Positions 21,961 to 30,457 of a stretch of 64,000 nucleotides of DNA are shown one piece after another. Made by a program: the position numbers and the translations under genes. This DNA is from Flavobacterium limnosediminis JC2902. Its GTDB lineage: Bacteria; Bacteroidota; Bacteroidia; Flavobacteriales; Flavobacteriaceae. The notes beneath the pieces are model-generated. The model made no database searches. It saw only the letters and a list, made by a program, of their open reading frames with translations, and had not been told where the DNA came from. The DNA is taken from assembly GCF_000498535.1 (NCBI RefSeq), contig NZ_AVGG01000017.1, forward strand, positions 1 through 64,000, given 5' to 3'. Within the stretch, counting starts at the first letter, position 1. Each line of letters opens with the position of its first letter.

Positions 21961-24447
21961 TTAATCAAGAATATTCAGGAACTTCATTCCAAACACAATT
22001 CCGTCGGTTTGGAAACCATCCTGATAAGAACGCACATAATCAATTCGGAACAAACGGAATTTTCCAAAACCAACATTGTCAAAACCAACAGTATATTCCT
22101 GATACGGCTTGAAATTAGGCACGTTCAGCATATGGAAACCTACAACCAGATTCCACTGCAGTTTGTTGATAAGCGGAATTTTATTCATGATAAACCCTTT
22201 GTCATTGTGTTCCATGTGGGTTTCCATATAAGCATCATTGGTACTGTTGGTGTAATACGGCAACATGTTGAAAACATTCAGATATTTGTCGGTTGTGCCC
22301 ACATGCGTCTGGTTTCCGTTAAAGTGCTTGTAATCTACAAAGGAAATGTTATCGGCATTAAAAAACTTCCCTGCTTTCAAACGAATCGCGAAGTCACCTT
22401 TATTGCCTAAAGTTTTGTCGTAATCAACCAATCCGGAGATGAAATCATAATTGTAAAAATCCTCGCTTCCGGCAAATCCTTTTTCATAATTAAATGAAAG
22501 GGTTGGGTAGTCGCTGTTCGGAATGTTGATTTTGCCGTCCGGTCGTGTGATGTATTTGTTTCCGAAACGAATGCGTGTACCGATATTGGCCTTCATTAAA
22601 TTGTGTTTTTCAATTGCCGCTGTTGTATTGTCGTCGGGTAAAAGCGGGTTGTTGGAGGTGTATTCCTTGTCATTTTTAATCAATACATAATCGGTCGTGT
22701 TGTAAAGCGGCTTTCGAGCGGAATATTCTAAACTTCCGTTTGCCGAAATCCCGTTCAGTACATTCTGACTGTAGCCCAATCGGATGTATTCCTTGTTGTA
22801 ATACTTTGCATAGTTGTCCTTGAAGAACAGGGTGCTAATGGAATTGATAAGATTTGAGATCGGATTCGAAGCATTAAACTGGTTGATGCTGCTTCCGCCC
22901 GATGCTGATACTGCTGCGTAATTCGTGGTGTTGAAACGGTGGTAAACACTTCCGTTAACACGTAAGCGGTCTTCAGAAAAACCATAATTAAAGGTCGAAT
23001 TTATGGTTGTATATGTTCCTTTATCCTCGTTGCGTTTCGTGAATGAGAACCCGGAATCAAAATTCCATCCCTGTACGGTATTGTAACCAAGGGATGTAAA
23101 GTCTAAAACACCTTTATAGGAAGCCGACCAATTATGATAAGAGTCTTTGTAAGTATAACCGGTGAATAGTTTCAGGAATTTGAATTTATTGCCTTTTCTG
23201 TCCAAAGAATCCATATAAACCTGCGATTTCCGAATAGTCTGAATACTGTCTTTTTTGTGATAATCGCCAATTTCTTCTTCGGTTAACGGAACCGGACGAC
23301 TCTGATTCCAATAAATGGAGTCTTTTTTGTTGGCGTCTTTTACGATTTTGGCAATCTCATTGGTGAAGGTTTTTTTCTCGAATTGCTCTTTGAAAACGTA
23401 GTTACTGAAGACATGCGTGAACTTTCCGGTAAAACTCATTCCGAAAATAGAAGCCAGAAAATCGATTGTCTGTTGGTTTTTTGCCCATATTCTTGTGTTC
23501 GGATTGTAATTATAACTCTGCGTAAGCGTAATGTTTTCTAAAATAGGTTGTTGCATCCGGTAACCTTTACTGGTTAAATCGACCGCGTAAATAGCCCAGG
23601 TGTCTTCCACTATATAAATGTATCCTTCAAAAACAGGTTCTTTATCGCGTTTAGCAATTACTTTAATTTTATTAATTAACTGATTGTGATTGTCGGTAAA
23701 AATGCTCTCCAGTTTGTATTTGTAGTATGTAAGTGCTTTATCAGCAATGGGAGAAACCATATTCATCCCCATGTCTACATAATTAGTATAGAAATCATAA
23801 TTGGTGCCTTGAGCGGTATTGAAACTAAAACCGTTGTCGTTTCCGCTGACTTTCGAAGCTATAATTTCTTCCTTTATTTTGTTAGGTTTTTCAAAGGCTA
23901 TTTTTGAAACCGTTTCCGACAAGTAAAGTATTCCGTTCCCGGTCGAATCTAAAGCACCGTTCATATCCCCGATTTCCATCCCCAGGAATTTTTTCGGAAT
24001 ATTTTTGGCCCTGAAAATTCCACGTGAGTAAAAATCGGCTTCAAATTTATCGGTTTTGTCTGAATTGCTCTTTTTGCTTTTTATAGCGTTTCGGATGATT
24101 TCGTAGGCGGGGTCTTCCTTGTTTGGCTTTATTATCATTTCTGATAAAGTATAATTTTCATCTTCCAATACCACATCGACAATATGTGGGAATGACTGAA
24201 TATCGGCTGAAACTTTTTTTGTTTTATAACCTAATGATTGAAAAATGACGGTGTATTTGCCTTTTTCTTTTACGATCAGTTCATAGGAACCATTTTCATT
24301 AGCAGAAGTTCCGTTATAGGTGTTTTCTATGATTACGGTGGTGAAGGGGATGGGTTGTCCTGATTTGTCGGTGACTTTTCCTTTAATTTGCGCGAATAAT
24401 GTGGCGGATAGTAATAAAAAGGTAATCAGATAAAAATGTTTATTCAT
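21961..24447 (-). CDS. DUF5686 outer-membrane protein with carboxypeptidase-regulatory-like domain
   Basis: 828 residues. Signal peptide 1-20 (LLLSATLFAQ), then a CarboxypepD-reg-like beta-sandwich (about 20-110: GKVTDKSGQPIPFTTVIIE, GSYELIVKEKGKYTVIFQSLGYK), then the DUF5686 region starting at DPAYEIIRNAIKSK. The C-terminal half is rich in alternating aromatic/polar strands and ends in an aromatic-containing strand, consistent with an outer-membrane beta-barrel. It resembles TonB-dependent receptors in its N-terminal domain but I see no plug. Function unknown. It lies 51 bases after aroQ in the same direction, so the two may share transcription. Confidence 0.85.
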   Translation of the reverse strand: MNKHFYLITFLLLSATLFAQIKGKVTDKSGQPIPFTTVIIENTYNGTSANENGSYELIVKEKGKYTVIFQSLGYKTKKVSADIQSFPHIVDVVLEDENYTLSEMIIKPNKEDPAYEIIRNAIKSKKSNSDKTDKFEADFYSRGIFRAKNIPKKFLGMEIGDMNGALDSTGNGILYLSETVSKIAFEKPNKIKEEIIASKVSGNDNGFSFNTAQGTNYDFYTNYVDMGMNMVSPIADKALTYYKYKLESIFTDNHNQLINKIKVIAKRDKEPVFEGYIYIVEDTWAIYAVDLTSKGYRMQQPILENITLTQSYNYNPNTRIWAKNQQTIDFLASIFGMSFTGKFTHVFSNYVFKEQFEKKTFTNEIAKIVKDANKKDSIYWNQSRPVPLTEEEIGDYHKKDSIQTIRKSQVYMDSLDRKGNKFKFLKLFTGYTYKDSYHNWSASYKGVLDFTSLGYNTVQGWNFDSGFSFTKRNEDKGTYTTINSTFNYGFSEDRLRVNGSVYHRFNTTNYAAVSASGGSSINQFNASNPISNLINSISTLFFKDNYAKYYNKEYIRLGYSQNVLNGISANGSLEYSARKPLYNTTDYVLIKNDKEYTSNNPLLPDDNTTAAIEKHNLMKANIGTRIRFGNKYITRPDGKINIPNSDYPTLSFNYEKGFAGSEDFYNYDFISGLVDYDKTLGNKGDFAIRLKAGKFFNADNISFVDYKHFNGNQTHVGTTDKYLNVFNMLPYYTNSTNDAYMETHMEHNDKGFIMNKIPLINKLQWNLVVGFHMLNVPNFKPYQEYTVGFDNVGFGKFRLFRIDYVRSYQDGFQTDGIVFGMKFLNILD

Positions 24448-24498
24448 GGATTGGTTTTTAACAAGAAGACGCTAAAAGAAGCTTCAGGGTTGTATGGG

Positions 24499-24912
24499 TT
24501 ATAAAAAAGATTTCAGGGCCAGTTCATAGCTTTTCATCCCGAAGCCAATGATGATGCCTTTTGCATTTGGAGAAATATAGGATTGATGGCGAAACGACTC
24601 TCTTGAAAAAGTGTTTGATATGTGAACTTCCACAACGGGTGTCGAAATGGCTTTTACGGCATCGCCTATACCTATTGAGGTATGGGTGTATGCCGCTGCA
24701 TTCAGGATTATGCCGTCATAGCTGAACCCGATTTCCTGTAATTTATTGATTATTTCTCCTTCGATATTGCTTTGGAAATAATGCAATTCTACAGTTGTGA
24801 ATTTGTTTTTCAGGAGAAAAAAGTAGTCTTCAAAAGTCTCGTTGCCGTATATCTCAGGCTCGCGTTTTCCCAGCAGGTTCAAGTTGGGTCCGTTGATGAT
24901 TATTATTTTCAT
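24499..24912 (-). CDS. aroQ: Type II 3-dehydroquinate dehydratase
   Basis: 137 residues, typical for the dodecameric type II enzyme. It converts 3-dehydroquinate to 3-dehydroshikimate in the shikimate pathway. Catalytic Y22 (PEIYG) and H97 (VEVHISN) are both present, along with R17, the substrate-binding N71 and H77 (LNAAAYTHTS), and R104. Cytoplasmic. Upstream lies a 347-base AT-rich region shared with the divergent beta-barrel gene. Confidence 0.97.
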   Translation of the reverse strand: MKIIIINGPNLNLLGKREPEIYGNETFEDYFFLLKNKFTTVELHYFQSNIEGEIINKLQEIGFSYDGIILNAAAYTHTSIGIGDAVKAISTPVVEVHISNTFSRESFRHQSYISPNAKGIIIGFGMKSYELALKSFL

Positions 24913-25259
24913 GACGTTTTGTTTTTTGTAAATGTAGTAATTATCTCTTGATTTTATTTTTGATCTTACCTGAAACGAGTGTTTTTGGGAAATTTATTTG
25001 TAATTCTTTTCTTCTTTTTATTGTTTAGTTCGGCGAAATAATTCTTTTTTATAAGAAAAAACGCTAGCTAAATACCCCTTTTTTGTTTTTTTAAGAAAAT
25101 TTTATGAGAAAAAATGATTTTGTATATTTTTGAAAATCAAATAGATAGGTTTTAATAGTCATTTTCTGAGTTGTTTTTTGATAACTTTTTTTACTGTAAA
25201 TTTTTTCGGAATGGAATTTTTATACATTTGTCGGGTAAATTTTAAAATTTAAACTAAAC
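24913..25259. other. Divergent promoter region between aroQ and a beta-barrel gene
   Basis: 347 bases, strongly A/T-rich with several T runs. The -7-like TACATTTG at 25223-25230 lies 30 bases before the beta-barrel start codon; no TTG stands at the standard distance. I see no gene or hairpin in the rest. Confidence 0.5.
25223..25230 (+). promoter_or_regulatory. -7 element for the first beta-barrel gene
   Basis: TACATTTG is a full match to TAnnTTTG, 29 bases upstream of the ATG at 25260. The -33 element is degenerate. Confidence 0.55.
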
Positions 25260-25874
25260 ATGAAAAAAGTAATTTTAACAGTAGCTACAGTATTCGCTTT
25301 CGGATTTGCTAACGCACAAGACAAACAAATGAGTTTTGGTGTTAAAGGTGGTTTGAATGTTGCAACTTTAACTGGGGATGTAGAAAATGTGAAATCTTTG
25401 GTTGGTGCTCACATTGGTGGTTTTATGGAGTATAAACTTAATGACAAATTTGCTATTCAACCAGAATTGTTATTCTCAATGCAAGGTGCAAAATCTGAAT
25501 TCACATTCTCTGATGGTTTTGACACTTATAATGTTGAGAGCACAGTTAAATTGAATTATTTGAATCTTCCGATCATGGCAAAATATTACGCAACTGAGAA
25601 ATTAGCTATTGAGGCTGGACCACAAGTTGGTTTCTTATTAAGTGCTAAAAATGAAGCTGAAGTTTCTGGATTTGGTTCTGAAGAAGTTGATATTAAAGAT
25701 GAAACAAATTCAATTGATTTTGGCTTGAATTTAGGTTTAGGTTATGATTTTACTGAAAATATTTCTGCAGGTGCGAGATATAATTTCGGTTTATCAAATA
25801 TTGATGATTCAGAAGGATCTGATGATACAGTTAACAATGGAGTATTCTCCGTATCTGTTGGTTACAAATTCTAA
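25260..25874 (+). CDS. Small outer-membrane beta-barrel protein (PorT/OmpW-like)
   Basis: 204 residues. Signal peptide 1-19 (VFAFGFANAQ). The mature protein begins with SFGVKGGLNVATLTGD, the usual first strand of OMP_b-brl/porin-family barrels, continues with alternating strands (YKLNDKFAIQPELLFSMQGAK, YYATEKLAIEAGPQVGF), and ends in a barrel-type strand with terminal Phe (SVSVGYKF). Probably an 8-stranded outer-membrane protein; role unknown. It is monocistronic, with a strong terminator after it, and is followed by a second barrel gene whose signal peptide is nearly the same. Confidence 0.88.
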   Translation: MKKVILTVATVFAFGFANAQDKQMSFGVKGGLNVATLTGDVENVKSLVGAHIGGFMEYKLNDKFAIQPELLFSMQGAKSEFTFSDGFDTYNVESTVKLNYLNLPIMAKYYATEKLAIEAGPQVGFLLSAKNEAEVSGFGSEEVDIKDETNSIDFGLNLGLGYDFTENISAGARYNFGLSNIDDSEGSDDTVNNGVFSVSVGYKF

Positions 25875-25893
25875 TCTTTAATAAGATTCTTAT

Positions 25894-25924
25894 AAAAAAA
25901 GCCCCGCATTGCGGGGCTTTTTTT
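25894..25924 (+). terminator. Terminator of first beta-barrel gene
   Basis: aaaaaaagccccgc, loop att, gcggggcttttttt: a G+C-rich perfect stem with flanking A and T runs, so it can work on both strands. Confidence 0.93.
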
Positions 25925-26019
25925 GTTAATTAAATTGTTGATATCTCTTGTTTTGACTTAGTGATTCTGCTTTGTTTTTATGGATAAATTTATAATGTTA
26001 ATTTTAAAACAAGGAAATT

Positions 26020-26652
26020 ATGAAAAAAATTATTTTATCAGTAGCTGCAGTGTTTGCCTTTGGATTTGCTAACGCGCAGGAAGAGGCAAAAAGCGAAGCT
26101 GCATATGGTTTTGTTAAAGGTGATATGTACGTCGAGGGAGGGATTTCGGTTCGGTCGGATGACGATTCAAATTCTTTCTCTTTCAATCCTAAATTCGGTT
26201 ATATGATGACTGATCAAATATCGGTTGGAGGTGATTTGGATTTAGGATCTTCTAAGCAGGATCGAATTGGTGCTTTAGATCCGGATATGAAATCTACTAG
26301 CTGGGGAATCGGAGCGTTTGCCAGATATAATTTCTTGGAATTAAATGACAAACGTTTTGTTGCTTACGGAGAGGTAGGTTTAGGATTTAGTTCAACTAAT
26401 GTTGAGAATGATTATATCGATCCTATTCCTGATAGTGATGATACAACAAATGGAATCAAAGCTAACGTTGATTTAGGGATGAATTATTTTATTACTAAAA
26501 ACTTTGCAGCTGTATTCACTGTGGCCAATATCATCTCATACAATAATGAGAATCCAGAGAATGGAGATTCAAGGAATTCGTTCTCAATGGATATTAACTT
26601 GTTTAACAACCCATTTGCTCAGGCTCAATTCGGGTTATTGTACAAATTCTAA
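26020..26652 (+). CDS. Small outer-membrane beta-barrel protein, second gene
   Basis: 210 residues. The signal peptide (SVAAVFAFGFANAQ) is almost the same as in the preceding gene, but the mature sequence is different: GDMYVEGGISVRSDD, then FNPKFGYMMTDQISVGGDL, and a C-terminal strand AQFGLLYKF with the terminal Phe typical of BAM substrates. It is predicted to be an 8-stranded outer-membrane barrel of unknown role. It has its own terminator at 26672-26699. The upstream region has TAAATTTA, a near match to the -7 consensus. Confidence 0.87.
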   Translation: MKKIILSVAAVFAFGFANAQEEAKSEAAYGFVKGDMYVEGGISVRSDDDSNSFSFNPKFGYMMTDQISVGGDLDLGSSKQDRIGALDPDMKSTSWGIGAFARYNFLELNDKRFVAYGEVGLGFSSTNVENDYIDPIPDSDDTTNGIKANVDLGMNYFITKNFAAVFTVANIISYNNENPENGDSRNSFSMDINLFNNPFAQAQFGLLYKF

Positions 26653-26671
26653 TTGTTAGAATTTTGAGATT

Positions 26672-26699
26672 AAAAAACCCGCTTTTCAGCGGGTTTTTT
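26672..26699 (+). terminator. Terminator of second beta-barrel gene
   Basis: aaaaaacccgct (26672-26683), loop tttc, agcgggtttttt (26688-26699): a perfect 12-bp stem ending in T6. Confidence 0.92.
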
Positions 26700-26837
26700 G
26701 TTGTTTTGAAAAACGTGATGTAGGTTTGGTTGGCAAAATGTCGCTATTTAAACAAATTGGGTTCTGTTTTTTGAAATCACCGGCTTATTAGTTGTGAAAA
26801 CCTGGTATTAATCGGTATTTTTTTTATTTTTAGACTC

Positions 26838-27737
26838 ATGAAAGTATGGCCTTCTTTTTTATCGGAATATAAAACCTACCTGAAGTTGGAGCGGGGATTG
26901 TCTGAAAATACAATCGTCAATTATGTTTTGGATGTCGAAAAACTAATTCAGTTTCTCGTGGAAAACAAAGTTGAAGTGTCGCCAATCGATATTAAGGAAG
27001 AGCAGATTCAGTATTTTATTTACACTATATCGGCAACTCTTAATGCGAGAAGTCAGACCCGGATTATTTCCGGTTTAAAGAGCTTTTTTAATTATCTCAT
27101 TTTTGAGGGATATCGCAATACCACTCCGCTTGAACTGATTGAAGTGCCTAAAACTGGTAGAAAATTACCTGACACGTTATCCGTTCAGGAAATCGATTTG
27201 TTGATAGGTGGTATAGATTTGTCTAAGGATGAAGGAGAACGCAACAGGGCGATGTTGGAAACGCTTTACAGTTGTGGTTTGCGGGTTTCGGAATTGGTCA
27301 GTCTGAAAATATCCGATTTGTTTTTTGAAGAAGGTTTTATAAAAATTACCGGAAAAGGGAATAAACAACGTTTTGTGCCGATTGGCTCATCAACGCAAAA
27401 ATACATTTTACTCTATAAGGATGTCGTTCGTTCGCATCTTGTTATACAAAAAGGACATGAGGATACGCTTTTTCTTAACCGGAGAGGCCGCCAATTAACG
27501 AGGGCAATGGTTTTTACTATTATAAAAGATTTGGCTGTTAAAATCAATTTAAGTAAATCGATCAGTCCGCATACATTCCGTCATTCTTTTGCGACCCATT
27601 TGCTGGAAAACGGCGCCGATTTGCGTTCCATTCAAATGATGCTGGGACACGAGTCCATAACTACTACAGAAGTCTACATGCATCTCGACAGGAAGTTTTT
27701 GTCAGAAGTGCTGAATTCGTTTCATCCAAGAGGGTAG
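26838..27737 (+). CDS. xerD: Site-specific tyrosine recombinase (XerD type)
   Basis: 299 residues. N-terminal SAM-like core-binding domain (1-95) and catalytic domain with the complete set R149 (SCGLRVSE), K173 (TGKGNKQR), H245 and R248 (SPHTFRHSF), H271 (GHES) and nucleophile Y280 (EVYMH). The chromosomal context and lack of integrase-type extensions indicate the housekeeping enzyme resolving chromosome dimers at dif, not an element integrase. No att sites or element genes flank it. Its nearness to aroQ is a known flavobacterial arrangement. Confidence 0.95.
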   Translation: MKVWPSFLSEYKTYLKLERGLSENTIVNYVLDVEKLIQFLVENKVEVSPIDIKEEQIQYFIYTISATLNARSQTRIISGLKSFFNYLIFEGYRNTTPLELIEVPKTGRKLPDTLSVQEIDLLIGGIDLSKDEGERNRAMLETLYSCGLRVSELVSLKISDLFFEEGFIKITGKGNKQRFVPIGSSTQKYILLYKDVVRSHLVIQKGHEDTLFLNRRGRQLTRAMVFTIIKDLAVKINLSKSISPHTFRHSFATHLLENGADLRSIQMMLGHESITTTEVYMHLDRKFLSEVLNSFHPRG

Positions 27738-27797
27738 GAGTTGGTGTTTGGTAATCAATGTTCAGGGGTTAGTGTACAATAATCAGTTTGTAATAAA

Positions 27798-27829
27798 AAA
27801 AGAGACCTGTTTTTCAACAAGTCTCTTTT
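27798..27829. terminator. Bidirectional terminator between xerD and rny
   Basis: aaaagagac (27798-27806) and gtctctttt (27821-27829) plus an inner tgtt/aaca extension with single mismatch. It has A and T runs on both sides and lies between convergent genes. Confidence 0.85.
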
Positions 27830-27892
27830 GTGTATAAGTTTGATATTTTTAATCCTGTAAATCACCGCCGACTGAGCACTGATTACTGAATA

Positions 27893-29455
27893 CTATTTTG
27901 CAATATTCACCGCTCTGGTTTCACGGATAACCGTAATCTTCACCTGACCCGGATAAGTCATTTCGGTTTGGATTTTCTGAGAAATGTCAAATGATAAGCT
28001 TCCTGCCATTTCATCGCTTACTTTTTCGCTTTCCACGATTACACGAAGTTCACGACCGGCTTGAATTGCGTAGGCATTCTTAACGCCGTTGAATCCGTAG
28101 GCAATATCTTCAAGATCTTTTAAACGTTGGATGTAAGAATCCAATACTTGGCGTCTTGCTCCTGGGCGTGCTCCTGAAATAGCATCACAAACCTGGATAA
28201 TCGGGGAAATCAATGATTTCATTTCGATCTCGTCATGGTGTGCTCCGATCGCGTTGCATACTTCTTCTTTTTCACCATATTTCTCCGCCCACTGCATACC
28301 TAAGATGGCGTGAGGTAATTCACTTTCTGTGTCAGGTACTTTTCCGATATCATGAAGTAAACCGGCTCTTTTTGCCAATTTCACGTTTAAGCCTAATTCG
28401 GCTGCCATGATACCACAAAGTTTAGAAACTTCTCTTGAGTGTTGTAGTAAGTTTTGTCCGTAAGATGAACGGTATTTCATTCTACCAACGATTTTGATTA
28501 ATTCAGGGTGTAAACCGTGAATTCCTAAATCGATAACGGTACGTTTACCAACTTCAATGATCTCTTCGTCAATCTGTTTTGCTGTTTTGGCAACAACTTC
28601 CTCGATACGTGCCGGGTGAATACGTCCATCGGTTACTAATTTGTGTAATGCTAAACGTGCGATTTCACGACGAACCGGATCAAAACAAGAAAGGATGATG
28701 GCTTCCGGAGTATCGTCAACGATGATTTCAACTCCTGTAGCAGCTTCTAAAGCACGAATATTACGTCCTTCACGACCAATGATTCGTCCTTTAACATCGT
28801 CAGATTCAATATTGAAAACAGAAACGCAGTTTTCCACGGCTTCTTCCGTTCCTACACGTTGAATTGTGTTGATGATGATTTTCTTAGCTTCCTGTTGAGC
28901 AGTAAGTTTGGCTTCCTCAATCGTTTCCTGAATATGAGCCATGGCGTTTGTTTTCGCTTCGGCTTTTAAGCTTTCCACCAATTGGTTTTTAGCGTCTTCA
29001 GCAGAAAGGCCGGAAATGGTTTCCAGTTGTTCTACCTGACTTTTGTGAAGGCGCTCCACTTCCTGTTGTTTTTTCTCAACGTGCTCTATACGATTAGTGT
29101 AATCGTTGATTTTAGCTTCAGCTTCGTCGTTTAATTTTTTGGTTTTAGCTAATTCGTTGGAAACCTGAGACTCTTTGTCACGGGTTCTTTTTTCTGCCTC
29201 TGCAATTTTTTTGTCCTTGGCTAAAATCTCTTTTTCGTGCTCCGATTTAAGTTCCAGGAATTTTTCTTTGGCCTGCAGCAATTTATCTTTTTTGATGGAT
29301 TCCGCTTCGGCTTTAGCATCTTTTAAGATAGAGGCTGCTTCTTTTTTAGCGTTTTTTATCAGGTTGGAAACATTTATTTTTTCCAGGTATTTCGCTATTC
29401 CGAAACCAATTCCGATTCCGGCAAGACAGCCAATGATTATGATTAATGTGTTCAT
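27893..29455 (-). CDS. rny: Ribonuclease Y
   Basis: 520 residues. N-terminal membrane anchor ([20 protein letters not shown], 3-22), a long charged coiled coil (about 30-200), a KH RNA-binding domain with [15 protein letters not shown] (about 222-236) and an HD domain with HSREVSK (about 341) and the metal-binding HDIGK (about 366). It is a membrane-tethered endonuclease starting mRNA decay. Downstream of zapA and the 6S RNA in the same direction. Confidence 0.97.
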   Translation of the reverse strand: MNTLIIIIGCLAGIGIGFGIAKYLEKINVSNLIKNAKKEAASILKDAKAEAESIKKDKLLQAKEKFLELKSEHEKEILAKDKKIAEAEKRTRDKESQVSNELAKTKKLNDEAEAKINDYTNRIEHVEKKQQEVERLHKSQVEQLETISGLSAEDAKNQLVESLKAEAKTNAMAHIQETIEEAKLTAQQEAKKIIINTIQRVGTEEAVENCVSVFNIESDDVKGRIIGREGRNIRALEAATGVEIIVDDTPEAIILSCFDPVRREIARLALHKLVTDGRIHPARIEEVVAKTAKQIDEEIIEVGKRTVIDLGIHGLHPELIKIVGRMKYRSSYGQNLLQHSREVSKLCGIMAAELGLNVKLAKRAGLLHDIGKVPDTESELPHAILGMQWAEKYGEKEEVCNAIGAHHDEIEMKSLISPIIQVCDAISGARPGARRQVLDSYIQRLKDLEDIAYGFNGVKNAYAIQAGRELRVIVESEKVSDEMAGSLSFDISQKIQTEMTYPGQVKITVIRETRAVNIAK

Positions 29456-29477
29456 AGTTTGTTTGAAAATTATATAT

Positions 29478-29637
29478 AAAAAAAGCCTACATTAGGGGTA
29501 TTGCATAAACTCGTAAGGACAAGTTTTGAGTTAACTCGCTGTTCAAGGACCTGCTCAGGGCAGTTTGCTTTAGAAACGAAGATTCACTCATTTGAATTTG
29601 TTAGTGTTGAGTTTATCAAATAGGTACTAATGTAGGC
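29478..29637 (-). ncRNA. ssrS: 6S RNA (6S-Flavo type)
   Basis: The 210-base zapA-rny gap can fold on the minus strand into a long rod. Closing stem GCCTACATTAG / CTAATGTAGGC (29627-29637 with 29485-29495, 11 perfect bp); a short internal loop; a second stem TTGATAAACTC / GAGTTTATGCAA (29609-29619 with 29501-29512, one bulged base); a large open region; and a small apical hairpin CTGC-CCTGA-GCAG. The 3' side runs straight into TTTTTTT, as in a terminator. The rod with a central bubble, a size near 155 nt, and a position beside zapA all fit 6S RNA, which binds the RNA polymerase-sigma holoenzyme and tunes transcription in stationary phase. I see no consensus promoter just upstream; it may be processed from the zapA transcript. 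Confidence 0.8.
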
Positions 29638-29665
29638 AGTATCTTAGTTTATGTAAAGAACGTGT

Positions 29666-29959
29666 TTATTTTGAAAGAATCGAACTCATCTTTTCATCTA
29701 TTTTTTGCAGGCGTTCCAAAGCGCTCTCTAAATCCGTGGATTTATCGATTTGTTTTTGTTCTACCTGCGAAGCAAACTGAAGTGCGCACATGGCCAACAC
29801 GTCCTGTTTGTCTCTCACTGCATAGTTTTCTTCGAATTGCTTAATCATGGCATCAATCTTTTTTGAAGCGGTTCTTAAACCTTCTTCCTGCGAATAATCC
29901 ACGGTTAGCGGATATACCCGGTCTGCAATTGATATTTTTATCTTAAGCTTTTCACTCAT
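29666..29959 (-). CDS. zapA: Cell division protein ZapA
   Basis: 97 residues, standard length. N-terminal beta-alpha dimer domain KLKIKISIADRVYPLTVD followed by EEGLRTASKKIDAMIKQF, and a C-terminal coiled coil (QDVLAMCALQFASQVEQKQ to the end). It promotes FtsZ protofilament bundling at midcell. It lies 6 bases downstream of a coiled-coil ORF and upstream of the 6S RNA, the same zapA-6S neighbourhood known from other bacteria. Confidence 0.92.
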   Translation of the reverse strand: MSEKLKIKISIADRVYPLTVDYSQEEGLRTASKKIDAMIKQFEENYAVRDKQDVLAMCALQFASQVEQKQIDKSTDLESALERLQKIDEKMSSILSK

Positions 29960-29965
29960 TCTTTA

Positions 29966-30256
29966 TTAATCAGAAAGTTGTGCTATACAATAATCGATTT
30001 CGCGAATTAATGAATTTATTTTGAGTTTCGTTTCTCTTTTATTTTCGTCACTGCCCAGTAATGAATTCGCCATTTTGAGGGTTTCGTATTGGCTTTTTAA
30101 TGTGCCAATCTCCTCAGATTGCCTGTCGATAACGGTGGAAGACTTCAATAATTCATTGCGTAATTCCTGATTTGTTCTTTCTAAACTTTCCAGTTTTTGC
30201 GCCAGTTTAGAGAATTTAATTTCAAGAGAATCAATGATTTCAGTTAATCCATTCAT
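29966..30256 (-). CDS. Small coiled-coil protein (ZapB-like)
   Basis: 96 residues, almost entirely heptad-patterned coiled coil (IIDSLEIKFSKLAQKLESLE, QELRNELLKSS, EEIGTLKSQYETLKMANSLL), with no signal peptide. It is encoded 6 bases before zapA in one transcript from a consensus promoter. Coiled-coil length and neighbourhood suggest a partner of ZapA in Z-ring organisation, similar in role to E. coli ZapB. The sequence alone cannot prove homology. Confidence 0.75.
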   Translation of the reverse strand: MNGLTEIIDSLEIKFSKLAQKLESLERTNQELRNELLKSSTVIDRQSEEIGTLKSQYETLKMANSLLGSDENKRETKLKINSLIREIDYCIAQLSD

Positions 30257-30284
30257 TACAGACCTGTTTCATTACACGATTTCA

Positions 30285-30315
30285 CAAAGTTAGTATTCCA
30301 TTTGATATATAACAA
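30285..30315 (-). promoter_or_regulatory. Promoter of zapB-like - zapA transcript
   Basis: On the minus strand TTG (30313-30315), 20-base spacer, TAACTTTG (30285-30292); the -7 element is 29 bases before the start codon at 30256. Full match to the TTG / TAnnTTTG consensus. Confidence 0.82.
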
Positions 30316-30457
30316 TACTTTTGTTTAAATTTTCAAAAATGTTTTAACTCTTCGGGTAATAATTTGTGGTGTAGTGAGTTATATAAATTTTAAAGCGGAG
30401 TTTATTTAGTGGGTGTTTTTTTATATATTAGCTACCTATTAGCCAAAATTGATAATT

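Noticed and set aside
22009..22410. 133-codon frame antisense to the DUF5686 gene
   Set aside because: Shadow of a well-supported outer-membrane protein gene.
26838..27737. Tyrosine recombinase as a sign of an integrated element
   Set aside because: It has the features of housekeeping XerD, and neighbours are core genes with no attachment repeats.
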